A DNA stretch of 64,000 nucleotides from Inonotus obliquus (lineage: Eukaryota; Basidiomycota; Agaricomycetes; Hymenochaetales; Hymenochaetaceae). The stretch lies in assembly GCA_032164295.1 (NCBI GenBank), contig JAJHTX010000006.1, positions 2,666,001 through 2,730,000 on the forward strand. Reading direction: 5' to 3'. The notes under the pieces were generated by a model that was given only the letters and a program-made list of their open reading frames with translations, had not been told where the DNA came from and searched no databases. Both the position numbers and the translations under genes were made by a program. Positions 13,848 to 26,153 of this stretch are shown in pieces (position 1 is the stretch's first letter; each line of letters opens with the position of its first letter).

Positions 13848-16800
13848 TTACGCTCTCCTGTCTAAATTCACAACAATGAATGGCAACTCCACATCCTCCA
13901 TTCGCTCATCCATTGCAGTCACTTCCAGAATCAGTTGCGTCTTCCACTCCGGGATAGGTCTCTTGCTTATCATTTCGACAACCTCGCCAATCTTCTTCTG
14001 CAGTCTCAAACTGGTCTATAGACTGCATCAGTCTAAATCCTCACCAAGATAACAAGCCACAAACTTTCGATTTTTGTAGGAACGAGCTCCATAGCAGACT
14101 CGTGCCCTGGCTAATCATGCTCAAATCTAGATTATGCTCCTTCTTGAAATGATCGATGAACTCCTGCAAGGTTGGCTCGTTTTTGAACTCAATACGGTCC
14201 CACAGCGTCCATTCCGTATTGTTATATTTGCTTTTCCCCGCCTCAATGGGCTCGGAGAAACCGAAGAATGGCAAGGCTAGGTTCACAAACCCGTTTCTGT
14301 AATCCTCTAACTTATTCTTGCCATCGATGATCTTGTAAAGCTCCAAACATACAAGCCCAGTCACGAGTGACGTCGTTGTCGCAATTGCAGGGATGATTTT
14401 CCCTGCAATTTGTTTAGTTTGGTGACGAGATGCGATCGAAATACTGTAGTTTGTTGCTCGAAGGTTCGAGGCCGCCGTGATGAAATCAATATGATGGTTT
14501 GTGTCGTCATCTTTCTCAAACTCCACCGGACTCAAGCGATAATCGGAAAAAGTCGAAGCAGGAGGGAGTTGTTTCAACAAGTCGCTGACATCTTCGCCTA
14601 AGTGAGGGTTAGTGATAGAAGAATCAGTTATCAAAGCCAAATCTCACCTCCACCGCCATGGTCTGGAGCGGGATCGTTCTCATTGATCTGGACCTTCACG
14701 CCGCTTTTCGGAGAGAATTCGGGTGGGGTGAAGGAGCTTGCCACTTTCTTGATAACGGATCGGTCAGCCTCACCCTGTAGATTGTAGTTATAAGCATGCA
14801 GGTTCGCGGCAGAAACAATGAAATCAAGGTGCGTTGGCTAGGTCTTTCGTCAGCAAACCAATTGACCAAAAGACGTTTCCCACCCACATCACCCGCATTG
14901 AATGTTAAAGGATCCGGAGCTCTCTTTGGCCCGCTCCAGAAGGGCTGTCCCGAGGAAGTCTTGGCGTCTTTCGGCAGACTGAACAGCAATTGTTGGATTT
15001 CGTTATTAAACTTCTCTTCAAATTGCATCCGTGCCCAGACAATGCACTCCTCAAATGTCGATGGTTTGTTTTGGACCAAGTACGACGTAATTCGCGTCAC
15101 TTGTTCACGTTGCTGACCGGAACGTTTCAAATCCTCCATATAGTTGGTCTCGCTAAGGTATGAATTCACAGCCTTTACGGAGTCAACAAAAAGGTCTTCG
15201 AATAGCTTTTTACTCCACTGGATGATATTCCGTCAGAAACACGCTGCTTGAAACCTGAAATACACCTACTTCGACCGTGTGTTCGATAGCGTTCGGGAAA
15301 TTCTTTACAGTGCAGACAGGGGGTTGTTTCTCAGGTGGATCCTGAGTTGATGAATAGGAATCCGTCAAGTGGGGTATGATAACTTGAGTGTTGCCCTTCG
15401 TGCCAAGTGTACCCGACTCAAGGAGGGGCTTCTCATGGAGCACGCAACGACGATCCATATATCGCCCTTTAAATGGGTCATTGACTTTCTAGCAAGTGAA
15501 GTCATAGAAACGACATACGTGCTTCGACGTTGTCCAACGCATTTGTTACTCCATCCACTCCGGCGAAGAAACCCGTAGTAAAGACATCTGAAAAGCGCTC
15601 AGCCAGTGGAAGTTGAGACATGGAAATAAACCTCACTCTCGGTACTTTCCCCAACAGGCTCCTGTTTGCAGACAATGTGTCCAATCAGGTCGGGATTCAT
15701 CTCAGAGACTGCTGCTGCTGCAACCTCTGATTTAAACTTCCCAAGATCTTTTGGTCGGAAAAGGAACTGTCGGTTCAGGTTACTCTTCTCAATGGTGTCA
15801 AGGTCAGTCACATAGACGATACCCCTAGGTCCAATTGCAAGTCCCATCATGCTCCAGTTCTTCAGCATTTCGCACCCAATAGCACCAGATCCGACAAGAA
15901 ATTGCCTGTGATTTGAGATTTTGCCTTGGAAGCATTTGCCAAAAACGGCGATTTGCCCATCGTATCGGCTTCCTATTGGTTGACAGTCTTGTTCGCTCGG
16001 TAAATTTGATGGGAGTGATTCCAGAGAGTCAAAGTACATGTTCTGAACCATTGGGTGGAATTTTGCCGATACGCTTTTTAGGACTTCTTGTGCCACAAAT
16101 GCCCCAACAACGGAATTTATGGGAGCAAGGTCACCTGTTGCCTGGAACGCCAACTCGGATAAGGTTTTCTCGTCCAAATCGGAGCCTAGCTCGTTTGCAA
16201 TTGCGATAAAAGCATTTGCGTCGTCGTCATTGCGAGCGCGCGGAAATTGGCCATGTTGAGCATAATACTTGGATAGCGCTTGAAATCCTGCATGAAGTGT
16301 TGTGGGCCGACCGATTTTGGTAGGATCCGTCACAAAGAATTCCGGAGCTTGGAGTGTTTCTCGAAGCGACCTCTACGTCGCAGTGAATACTTGACCCGTC
16401 TCCGCTACTTCAGCTAAAGCGAAAACTCACAAAGCAGATTATTTTCGGCATCTTTACCTGAGTGAAGATACCCCCGGACACATAATCACCATACTTAGAG
16501 GTGTCGCCGATGCTGAAGGTATAAGGCCCTTTGACAAGAATCTTCAAGGGTTCGCAACCATTCAGTTCCTCCAGACCTATGATTCCAGAGAATGTGACGA
16601 AATCTCCATCTACAAGACCATGGCGAGTTTCTTCGAGGCACGTCACGATACCATCTTTGCCCTATTCAAGCAATACTTTAGAAGGTGTCCTATACATGTC
16701 CAAGTCTTGCGTGTATTCACCTTGTCTATATATGCAATCATACCTTTCAGGGGTTGCTCCCCAGTAGGATCGACGCAGGTGAACTTGGGTCCAAAATCGT

Positions 16801-17625
16801 TGAAGACCGATCTTGTAAGATACAAGAACGTCAAATACATAGGTCCACTCCAGACATGCCGATGCGCCACTCACCCAAACAATCCACGAGTTTCCGCTGA
16901 GATGAAGTACACGCCATTCTCGTGGGTCCAATCATTGATCTCAAGCTGCTTTGCGAGTGGAACGCCGCACAATACAACGGCCTGATCACGCCACATGAGT
17001 AACGAGAAAGGCTAGTAGAAGAAGTCATACCTGGAATCCCTTGACTAGATCCACTGAAATCTCCTGACCCGCTTTGCCTCCATGATTGCGGACGGGCACG
17101 TATGCATTCAACTCCGCTAGACGAGGCACAGTCGGTTCAGCTCGAGATTTACCGACATCTTCCTCTCTGAGCATGAACTGCGGAGATTGGTCGGCATGCG
17201 TACATACGAAAGCGACAAAATAGTTGAACAATACCTGTGAGCTTAGGTCCTGTATCGTCACGAGTTCCGTATCGAAGATGGTGACGGACTTGACGCCGGC
17301 GAGAACAACGTTCTTTGCTGATGTATAAACCAAATCATTGAGCCCTCACTCTCACGATTGAGTCTAGTCACACACCGATCTCGGTGCCTAAGCCCTGAAC
17401 TCCAACAATGAGGACATTGGAGGACGCCATCTTCTTCATGGCTACCGGAGTGAATCAGGACGCGTGTCTTGATAACGGATAACCTCAGTCAGACTACATA
17501 CCTTCATGCCCGAGGACGTAACTGGAATAGCGATGATGAGAACTGGACGGGAAAGAAAAACGCCACGAAACTTACAGTTGTCGTGAATACAGGCCCTCAT
17601 CAATTTGAGCTTCATCTACGTCCAT
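13848..17625 (-). CDS. uba1: Ubiquitin-activating enzyme E1
   Basis: Adenylates ubiquitin with ATP and takes it up as a thioester on a cysteine, the first step of ubiquitination in cytosol and nucleus. The first exon gives [17 protein letters not shown], spliced to YVLGHE and [19 protein letters not shown], the inactive adenylation half. The active half has [16 protein letters not shown] and [17 protein letters not shown], with STEN spliced to [19 protein letters not shown]. The catalytic cysteine is in [17 protein letters not shown]. The C-terminus includes [20 protein letters not shown] and [20 protein letters not shown], and the ubiquitin-fold domain ends [13 protein letters not shown]. 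Several frame changes along the gene all resolve as phased short introns, so it is intact, about 1000 residues as usual. It is a single essential gene in most fungi. Confidence 0.95.
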
Positions 17626-18045
17626 GGCGGTACCGAGAATCTATTCGCGATGAAAGTATTCCAAGCAACAAGCAAGTTGCAAAGTGGGAGCCCAAGCAAG
17701 CACAGCAACGCAACAAGTTTGAGGATGCATATTCGTAAGATACAGAACAGTTAAACTCGACAGCGGTACGCCACAAGTGTAAAGCCAAATCATTGCTTCC
17801 CCATTTGGAAGGACCCTTGGGCATCATCGTGATAATTTTATAATTCAGAGTCTAGCTGTTGGACAGCCACAACCTCTTGAGCTACTCATCTATTCTATTG
17901 GCGTCGCTTTAGTCTTATTCAATCAGCAGCTGATTCAGCGAACAATTTCACGCGATTACAACCGTATGTAATAAAGCACAGTAAACAGACTGTAAACTCC
18001 GATAGCGCAAGATGAAAAATAACAAGGTCCCAGAGCATAACCGCG
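17626..18045. other. Promoter of the E1 gene and 3' flank of the DUF6593 gene
   Basis: About 420 bases lie between the E1 start (17625, minus) and the stop of the next minus-strand gene (18046). No further gene is apparent. Confidence 0.4.
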
Positions 18046-18834
18046 TTACCAGTTCCCGCCCATCATTCCCATATTACTTGCCAAAGATGTCTGGGCATCG
18101 GCCCAATTCTCGATAGACGCATCGCTCCTACGTCTGAATTTCTCGGCAATTAGGAAGCTGAGAACGATTTCCTCCAGCGTGGCGTTTGCGGTATCTGATA
18201 GATGTAGGCGAGAAGGTTTTGGGACAGGATTGTAGTTGTAGCCAGGCTGTAGGCTGACGTAGGGATTTGCTCGTTCAAAGTATGCGATGATGGTATTCTT
18301 GCCTTCAAGAAGCTGTGATGGAAAAATGTAATAATCAGCAAATGCAGTTACTGCGACGAGCAAAAGCGTACCCTGAGTTGGTTGCGAAGGCCATTGGTAT
18401 CCCATTTATGTGTTCTACCCTCCGCGTCCTTGAATGTTACAGTGCTAGGAAGGAATTATAGTTCAGCTCTCAGAAACAAAAACTTGAGGACGATATAAGG
18501 GCACGTACTTGGAATAAGGAAGGAAGCTCCTCTTCAACCACCCGCTTAACTTCGTATCTTTCAATCCGCGTTTAGGCCAAGTGATCGAGTTTGAGCGGGC
18601 ACCATGCCAACTGACGGAAGCGACCAGTTCGCCCGTGGGAGTGAAGACATCAGTGAAAACGACCAAATCATTATGTACCAGCTTTTTCACGATCTGACGC
18701 CGCGACTTGACTTCGTAGATTGGTTTCTCGTTGAGAGTGATGGTACAGTTACAGGGGTCATCTCGTGAGAAGACTACAGTGGTTGGGAATTGGGAGTCAG
18801 AGTACTCAGATAGAGAACAAGTTGGGATGGACAT
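18046..18834 (-). CDS. DUF6593-family protein
   Basis: Small basidiomycete-typical protein of about 200 residues and unknown function. The start at 18834 gives MSIPTCSLSEY. The N-terminal part has FPTTVVFSRDDPCNCTI and the repeated strand pattern of DUF6593 (KPIYEV..., VVFTDVFTPTGELVASVSWH). After an intron, NTVTFKDAEGRTHKWD and, after a second intron, LLEGKNTIIAYFER complete the beta-rich core. The helix ATLEEIVLSFLIAEKFRRRS near the end is characteristic of the family. It ends SNMGMMGGNW. Assignment rests on this overall pattern rather than a catalytic motif. No signal peptide is visible. Confidence 0.75.
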
Positions 18835-19265
18835 ATTGTATAGTGAAGGACTCAGGGTCGCCAGTAGAACGCTTGCACCATTCAAACAAAGCCTTAAGAA
18901 ACGTCGAGCGCTTCTATTTTTATCACCAGATTGCCAAGAAGAGAGAGGCTATGAGGACAACTGTATAAGCTTTACACAATCCAGGTATCCGGAACAAACG
19001 GCTTAATGTACATTACCTTTCTTGCTGCTTCCCGTGACTGGTATTTCCTGTGCTTTTGATGATATCCTGTGCGATGCTGGTCTATAGTCACCGAAGGTCG
19101 TGCCTAAGGTCACTTCTTGCCCTGTCTACATATGGTCGTTTTGAACAAATAGCGTTTTTCTGGGAAGCGAAAACACCACCCTGTCCAAATTGTTGATAAA
19201 ACGGGGCGAACAGATGCTCAAACATAGTCTCACTATAAGTGCCGTATGAACTTCATAATCGGCAC
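18835..19265. other. Intergenic, no gene seen
   Basis: Spacer between two minus-strand genes; it should contain the promoter of the DUF6593 gene. No motif or repeat was recognised. Confidence 0.35.
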
Positions 19266-21249
19266 TCAACGACCAGCCCGCTTTCGAGCCTTCTCTGCGT
19301 CACCCTTCCCCCTCTTCCTTTTCTTCTGATCCACAGCCTTCCCGGTCTCGGTCTGACCCTCACTCCGAGAAGCGGCTCTAGCCTCCTCCAGAAGTGACTT
19401 GTACCTTGTTGCACAGCCAACCAAGATCCGTTTCTCGCCAATGCGGACAACGAGCGCATTGCGAAAGTTGGTTGGAAGAATGGATGAGGATGCAAGAATG
19501 CTTTCGTCGTGCTATACGAAGCGCCTCGGTCAGGTGTGAATCGACAATATGAACGAAATCGGAACTCGCCTTGAGAGTCGTTGGATATACTGCCAGTCTT
19601 TTCTCCAACAAAGTCAGTACTAATGGGATGACCTGGAGTGTTGCATCTTGATCAAGCTTGGGCTTCGGCGGTTTACCCTTCGTGCGGACCTTTTCCCAAT
19701 TAGGTGGAGATAAGAGAAGGAGCTTAGAAAACGAGACGAGGTCATCGGAGAGTGTGAAGTCTGTTCCAATCAAAAAGATGCTTGAAAAAAATGAGTAACA
19801 TTTGACCTCGAACGGGAAACAGGGCACTCACTCTTCTCCTCCTTCGTCTAGCCACCAGTCAATTCTCTCCTTTAACGCTTCATTACTATTACAATCATTT
19901 GATTGACCTGCTGAGACAATCTCAACAAGAAGGTCCGCTCGAACTTCAACTACATCTGCTGGGTTCCCTTCTCGCGATGGGTCGTCTGGTAGCTGAACTA
20001 GATCCACATGTCCGTAACGTCGGAGAAGGTCCGCGTTCGGTAGGTCTCCGTATGTATTGTACTACCGAATTCTTGTTATATCGTGGTCTACCTGAAACAT
20101 GGGGAGGGACGTACGATCTGTTCTCCTTCTTTGATTGATTTTGTTGTTACCATCTTCAGCTCCGTGGGCTCATGGAAGAGCTTGGCCTGTACATGTATGA
20201 GATGATTCATTTCAAGCGTCGGAAAATTAGACTTGCGTTCTCTGATTCATATCGTGCGTTAAGCATATCTGCCATTGGGACCATAGCTACATCCGACGAA
20301 TCCACCTCGTCTTCGTCATCGCCGTCTTCGTCTTCCGCATTAGGCTCGACACCTTCATTTTCTTCCGTACTTCCATTGTTGTCCATGTCCATGGGATGAC
20401 CTTCCTGTAGCGACTCAGGGTCTTCCTGAGGTGAAGCCTGGTCGGCCTCCCCTTTATCCTCTCCGTTCCACCTCTCCACCTGGAAACTTCGAGACAGGAT
20501 GCGACTATCCATTCGGTGGTAATTTTCCAGCGAGTAGTAGGAACCCAAATGCACTGGACTGAATAAGTCTGGACGACTCTTTATCGAAGCTCGCTTCAGT
20601 ACTCCGTCGCCAGTCATTTATCTGAGCTTACATTCACAGCAGGAGGGAGCTTTTCATGGTAGTCCTTTTCCGCCTCTTGCTTGCCGATCTTTTCTAATAG
20701 GGAAGATAGTTTAGTCTACAGAAATCCCAATGTGAAGAAAAAATGTACCTTGCACAGATGTTCCTTCTAGTTCTTTGAGCTCGTTTTCACTCCAGAACAT
20801 TGGTGTATTAAAGGTCCTTGGCAAACTACCTTCTCGCCTGCGATTATTAGGGGTACGTAAATTATGACAAAACCGGGTTTTGACAGACCTAAGTAACCCG
20901 ACCACTTCGACTCTTCTCCTTTTGATTCCTCCCACATCATACACAGGATGAGGCCGACCCAGCCTCTATGAAGTCTGAAGGATTTCCATTGCACGTCTCC
21001 AAAGAGCTGCGGTAATTCGGAGGTTCGAGTTGACAACGTTAGAGACCGAGGGATCGTAAACAGCGTATGACTTTCCTGCATTCCGAATCTTCAACTTGCG
21101 TTCATAACTGGAGACTACGTGTTCAAACGTACTGGAATGTCACGCAATGCGACGGCGCCTGTACCTTGTCCAGGGAAGTCCATCAAGCCCATACTTTCTG
21201 TATCGAGCCAGCCCTTTTCTCGGAAAAACCACGAGACAAGACCATCCAT
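19266..21249 (-). CDS. rkm4: SET-domain protein lysine methyltransferase, Rkm4/SETD6-like
   Basis: A SET-domain enzyme of the type that methylates ribosomal protein lysines (yeast Rkm4 on Rpl42), using S-adenosylmethionine. The start at 21249 gives MDGLVSWFFREKGWLDTESM, then GALRDIP-like text joined across an intron to ESHTLFTIPRSLTLSTRTS. The SET core shows DVAMVPMADMLNARYESENA, interrupted by an acidic insert (EDEDGDDEDEVDSS), and later NTYGDLPNADLLRRYGHVDL, the SAM/Tyr-containing strand diagnostic of this subfamily. The C-terminal substrate-binding part is helical (PLVLTLLEKRLAVYPTTLKA, EALRIARR) and ends in a basic Lys/Arg tail with stop at 19266-19268. The symbol is by homology only; whether ribosomal protein L42 is the substrate here is inference. 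Confidence 0.85.
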
Positions 21250-21423
21250 TTTCGTGATGAATCCCTGTTTGCGCAGGATTTTCGTGGCTGTACGGAGAGT
21301 AATACGGATTTCAGTGCGACGCGACGAATGCGACGGAACAAGATTTACGACTCGGAGTCCGGCGCGTGAGAAAAAATGACTAAAGCGCGTAAACGCAACT
21401 CAGTCCGCAGTCACGACACTGCA

Positions 21424-21430
21424 TATATAA
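21424..21430 (+). promoter_or_regulatory. TATA box of the CUE-domain gene
   Basis: TATATAA stands about 80 bases before the start codon at 21511, leaving a plausible short leader rich in CAACGACCA-like sequence. The divergent SET gene starts at 21249, so this is a 260-base bidirectional promoter. Confidence 0.6.
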
Positions 21431-21510
21431 AGGGTGACAACGACCAGTCGACAACGCCAACGACAACTACAACACTCTGACTATCAGTCACCAAACTTCA
21501 GGTCTGCAAG

Positions 21511-23050
21511 ATGACAACAACCACGGAAGATACCCTGGCAAAGTCACCCTCACCGACTAGCACGCCAGCCGATCCGGAGCATGCTACGACTCCGGCGACT
21601 ACAGCGACGACCTTTACGACCACCGCGACCGATAACCCGTTCGAAACTACTGGCACACATTCACCACCAGCCGCAGCCGGTGGTGAGCACACCACAGGCT
21701 CGAGCATCCCGCCTCAAACCACGGAGCCCAATCAGGCTGTCGGCGCAGTCGACGAGCAAACCGCACGACCCCAGGTTACGAATACCAATATCAATGATGA
21801 CCGTGTGTCGCCGGAAGTTGAGGGCTTAAAGGCGATGTTTCCCGATTTTGACGTCTCTATTTTGTGAGTCCTGTCCTTCTACTTATTCGCAGATATCCTC
21901 TTTACAACCATCAACTTGTCCATCAGGCAATCCGTACTTGAATCAGTTAATGGTGACCAAGAACGTGCTGCAGATGTTTTGCTCGGAATGAGCGATCCGA
22001 ACTACGTCTCACAGCATACCGAACGTGTTAGTATCTACCGCTCTTCATATTTAAGAAAACAAGTATCTCTGATGCGAATCTGCAGTCGCAGACCGAATTG
22101 GACGAGGAATACGCTCGTCGATTGGTACTCGAAGAACAACAGCAACGAGCCTCTTGGCATCCTGATCAACCTTATCCAGGTCCCACTGTGCCCTATCAGC
22201 CGCGCGTACAAGGACCTCAGCAACAGCAATGGGGAAGTCCCCCACAGCAAGGCGGAACTGGGAGAGATACGATGTCTGAAGTGCAGGAACAGTTTAACAA
22301 GATCGCTGAGAGTACGTGAAAGTCGCTGTCAGTGTTGTTTTTTCCGCCCGGCTGACTGAATGCTCATATAGCTGGCAAGAAAACGTTCTCGACCTTGATG
22401 ACAAGAGTCAAAGCAAAGATGCAGGAGTTTGATTCGAGGTATTTCCTTCACACATATCGGTAATATTTTTCGCTAAAATCCTTCACCTGAAAAAAGGAAT
22501 CAATCCGGTTCGACACAACAACCTCCACAACAAACATCCTGGGGTAGCGGAACACCTTCAGGCGCAGGTCCTCCAGGACATTATCAAACCGAGTACACTG
22601 CACCTTCTCAACCACCGCCTCAAGGAGTACAATCACCACCTCCGTCTCAAGCCGTGCAAGGGTACGACGCGCAGCCGCCTTCCGCAGCAGGTACAGGTCT
22701 AGGACTTTCCGGTGCTGCGCCCTCAGCGACGACTCCATCTCCTGTTCCTGCCCCTGCTCCGGCGCCTGCGGATCGCATTCCTCCGCGTCCCCCATCGGCT
22801 GGTAACGTCGATCCTTGTACGTTTCACTTATTCAATCTACATCTGCATCGATGCTGACGTGTATTTTGCTATTGCGTTCACAGCTAAGATTGGTATGCTT
22901 CCTAAACGACCGGTTTCGTTGCTTGGTAATCAGACATCGTCTCAATCTCAACTGCAAACGCAATCAAACACGAATACGACTGCTCGCCGTGATGATGATG
23001 ATGAGCTCGACTATGTCGAGAATCCGTTTGAGGAAGGAGGACGGAAGTAG
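21511..23050 (+). CDS. CUE-domain ubiquitin-binding protein, Cue5/Tollip-like
   Basis: The N-terminus is disordered and Thr/Pro-rich, with DNPFETTG. The CUE domain begins EVEGLKAMFPDFDVSIL, spliced to QSVLESVNGDQERAADVLLG, showing the MFP and di-leucine motifs that bind ubiquitin. Next exons hold ELDEEYARRLVLEEQQQRA, then TGKKTFSTLMTRVKAKMQEF, an amphipathic helix. A long Pro/Gln-rich tail follows, ending DDDDELDYVENPFEEGGRK. Two NPF motifs could bind EH-domain endocytic proteins. The order CUE, helix, Pro-rich tail matches fungal Cue5, an adaptor that links ubiquitinated cargo to autophagy. I do not see an unambiguous Atg8-interacting motif at the C-terminus, so that role is inference. Five or six exons. 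Confidence 0.8.
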
Positions 23051-23484
23051 TCGTACTCTTGTTTTTATCCGATACCTTTTCCTGATTTGGTGATGATGTG
23101 ACTGACAGTTTCGCGAAATTGTTTTATGATGTGCTATGTATTCTTGTCTACGTTAAGTTCGAGGTAGTTTATGTATCTTCCGGTTTTCTAGTTTTTTCAA
23201 CTCAATTGAGGAGGTTCTTTCAAGTGGAGCAGGCACGAACAGTACGTTTTCATTCAGGTCATATTGAATACATCGATACCAAAGGCCCAGAAGACTCGAA
23301 TAACAAAACCGGCAGAGATGCACCGCATAATTATGATAACGCATAATCGGCTTAAGACGAGCAACCATCGAAGTTGACATCACCATCCGGACATGCCGGG
23401 ATCTGGGTTGCTTGACCAGCAAGATTAGAAATTATATCAGAAGCAACATTGTGAAAATATCACATTGATAAGACGTCCGGTCAG
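23051..23484. other. Intergenic, no gene seen
   Basis: This is the 3' flank of the CUE gene. Overlapping short frames on both strands have no domain signature. Confidence 0.35.
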
Positions 23485-23808
23485 TGGGAGGTATGGGAAA
23501 GGGAAGCAAGGGGTAGGCTTGCTGGACTTCTGTGCGGGTTGTACCAGCAGGGAATCTAAAACCAATCCAGCCACAAAGTAGTCTTGATCATATAGTCATG
23601 ATATACATATGATGAGAACTAGAAAACATGTCTTACGTAGCAGGCTTGCCAAGAGGCTGCACTGGTTCCGGGATGAGGTCGGAGCAATCGACGAGATTGT
23701 TGGGGTTGTAACCTACGACAGCCATTTAGCCATGGTGTTCTTGAAAATGAAGTTGAACATCATGAGTCGTTGATTGTTGATCTGGAGTTGCCAATTACAG
23801 GCAGTACG
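23485..23808 (-). pseudogene. Truncated, frameshifted class II peroxidase fragment
   Basis: On the minus strand 23808-23637 reads RTACNWQLQINNQRLMM, then KNTMAK, and after a one-base loss VVGYNPNNLVDCSDLIPEP, ending at a GTAAGA donor. This is the exon that carries RTACEWQ...VDCSEVIP in the two intact peroxidases. After an intron-like gap, FPAGTTRTEVQQAYPLLPFP (about 23565-23485) matches their FPAGTSRRDIEQACRLPFPA exon, with the Cys changed to Tyr. The fragment begins exactly at an exon boundary; no upstream exons with haem or Mn ligands are found to 25 kb. It cannot encode an active enzyme. Confidence 0.85.
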
Positions 23809-25491
23809 CTAAAGGTGGTTCTAAAATCACCAGGAGGAGTGGCGTTTCCGTTCCGCTTCCCTCCCTATTTAAAAGCCTCGCAGGTCCTACTCTTCTCGGA
23901 CATAAGTTCTTTATCCACCTTCTTACTCTATTAATGTCTATGTCCAGTTGTACATGAGACAAAGAAGACTCGCCTGTCTATCCAGTCATGACACGGCTAA
24001 AGCGTAATCACAGTAGAGCGTGGAAGCGCGCTACACCGTCGAAGGGAATAGAATACCCCCATGAACTGGGTCGACTGTCATACATTGACACAGATCCTGT
24101 CATACCGGCCAATGACGGTAGCGCTCTTGCGATGCTGAAATCCGACCGAAAGAAAGAAATAAGTAACAAGCGTGTTTGAAGTCACGGAGGGGCCTATCGA
24201 TTTTTCGCACGAAACCGTCGCAGCCCGCAATGTCGGTACTTTCGAAGGTACTTTCGAAGCCTGTGCTCACAGAGCTGGTGGTGGGAATCCATTATCTTGG
24301 TCTTGCATGGCGGTTGACTATGTAGACTCATAAGGCAGTATCCGAGCTTCTTCTTTTTTTTAAATACCTTACGAACATAGCTTGATGCTGTATGAAACCA
24401 CAAATGGGCCGTCAATGGATGGGCACATTGAGTTGTCGTAGGTCGTTCTGATGATGTAGAGGAAACCAGTTAGAGGGGATGTGTTTATTTGAAGCCAAGC
24501 AACCAACCGCAGAACAGATGAACCATCAATCAAGCGTGGTATAATAAGGGGAAGACGAGAGGAATGATTCGTCCAGGTCAACTTGAGATGGAGAGCTCAG
24601 ATAACCTGGTGCAGAGTGCCTCGGGCGAGTACTGCAGACTCACCAGATACCATGTCATTCTTCTTCTGCACCCGAAAGATAAAAGAGCTCGAATAGAATA
24701 GACATGGAAAAGGCAATGCGAAGCCTCCCACACTCGGCTCCGAAGTCCCCATGAATCGGTACGCGGGAAAAGCGCGGAGGGAACGCATGCGGGGCTGCAC
24801 ACGAGTAGGAATATCAACCAGATTATCCGGTCTTGGGCGCCTGTAGACGTATAAGCTTTGTCAAGGGTCCTTTGACGGTCGACTGCCTTCGACTGCGCGA
24901 AGCTTGGTATCAGATTGCGAGGGATTCCGGCTGCAGAGCGCCAAATCACGTTCGAGTCTCAGAGCCTATAGTTCTTTACAGTGCACTTCACGATTAGTTT
25001 TCTCAAGCGGAGTGTGGCACGGCTTGCTTCTTAAGACCTCTTCACATTAGTAGCGAGAAGCATAAATAGCAGGGCGCGAGACAAAAGGATAGCATTAGAT
25101 TAGTTTTCATCGAGAGAGAAGGACAAAATATAGAGTACTTACTTTTGAAGATGACCCAAAGGACTCGGAATGTTCGTGTATCGAGTCATCGCGCCATGTT
25201 CATTCGAACCTTACTTAGTAGAATGCGTGTGTCAACTCTTCGATGCGCATCGGCTGAGCCATCGTCCAATGCAATGAGCTTAACAAATGGACGCCAACCA
25301 GCATCTCAAGCGCAGCACGGAATTGTAGCTAAATATCGATGGTGCGGAACAGTGTTGGTCCTGACGGGAAAGGAACAGACCGGACGATGATCCGGCTTAC
25401 GTCATCCTGTACTCATGCTGTACGTCGGCTCGGCCCAAATAGACCTAAATAACGGAGGGGTCAGCACTGCCACACACTCCGCAGTAGCAAC
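23809..25491. other. 1.7 kb without a supported gene
   Basis: This region follows the point where peroxidase similarity stops. It holds short overlapping frames (24578-24949 minus, 25145-25390 plus) without recognisable motifs. A TATTTAAAAG word at about 23870 could be a TATA box, but no convincing gene follows it on the plus strand. Confidence 0.35.
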
Positions 25492-25498
25492 TATATAG
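25492..25498 (+). promoter_or_regulatory. TATA box of the BRI3-like gene
   Basis: TATATAG lies 57 bases before the ATG at 25555. This spacing argues against the ATG at 25504, which would sit almost on the box. Confidence 0.5.
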
Positions 25499-25554
25499 TG
25501 CCAATGTTTCTTGTTCGCAGCTTTCACTTGACCACCACCGTCTATTCCGCTACT

Positions 25555-26090
25555 ATGGTAAGTAATCGCTCATCTGCCGTGAATATCCCTTCTGATTCAT
25601 TGAGTTTGGTCTTGCAGACTGATAACATGAGACAAGCTGAACTAGGCGCCACAGATTCAAAGGCAGCCCAACACTCTCAGAACCCGCCTCCTTACGAACG
25701 CGTTGCTGGAGGTGAGTTGTTTAGTTATTACCTGAACGCCTTTTCTCATGTCGTTACCCAGATGGACCTAGCAAAGCTCCAGAATCGCCCGCACCAAAAC
25801 CAGGTCCTTCATCTCCATATGCTCCCGCTCCTCCAATGTCGGGTGGGGCGCCCCTGTACTATTATCAACACCCCGTCACAGGCCAAATGATTAGCACGCA
25901 CTTACCCCCGGACCACCCAGAAATGATCTGCTTGCAAGCCGGTGGGCATATTAATTCCACGCGGTTTGGCATTTTGGGTGTCCTTGCTGCGGTCTTTTGG
26001 TTCCCACTTGGTGTTGCGTTGTGCCTTCTCGATAGGAGGGTTGTGTGTAGACGCTGCGGGAGGGTGATTGATGATGGGTTATCATGCTGA
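25555..26090 (+). CDS. Small membrane protein, brain protein I3 (BRI3)-like
   Basis: The ATG at 25555-25557 is followed at once by GTAAGT; splicing joins it to ACT GAT AAC, giving MTDNMRQAELGATDSKAAQH. A Pro-rich segment (NPPPYERVAG, and after a second intron SKAPESPAPKPGPSSPYAPA) carries a PPPY motif that could bind WW-domain ligases. The C-terminal half has YYYQHPVTGQMISTHLPPDH, one hydrophobic segment FGILGVLAAVFWFPLGVALC, and a Cys-pair end DRRVVCRRCGRVIDDGLSC. This layout (PPxY, GGHxN, membrane helix, Cys pairs) matches the BRI3 family of lysosomal/endosomal membrane proteins; the function in fungi is not known. Length is about 130 residues. Confidence 0.7.
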
Positions 26091-26127
26091 GTGCTGCGGG
26101 TTACACGTTGCATTTCACGAGCTCCTA

Positions 26128-26153
26128 TTTTTTTTTGGGGGGGGGGGGGGGGG
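26128..26153 (+). repeat. T9-G17 homopolymer junction
   Basis: Nine T followed directly by 17 G, 38 bases past the stop codon of the BRI3-like gene. Runs this long are unstable and prone to sequencing-length error. Confidence 0.95.

Noticed and set aside
14041..17625. The E1 gene at first looks broken by several frame changes and stops (after FNAGD, after STE, after VEAR, after FLQK).
   Set aside because: Each break coincides with a GT...AG interval of about 45-75 bases, and splicing restores the conserved E1 text ([35 protein letters not shown], and the ubiquitin-fold end), so the gene is intact.
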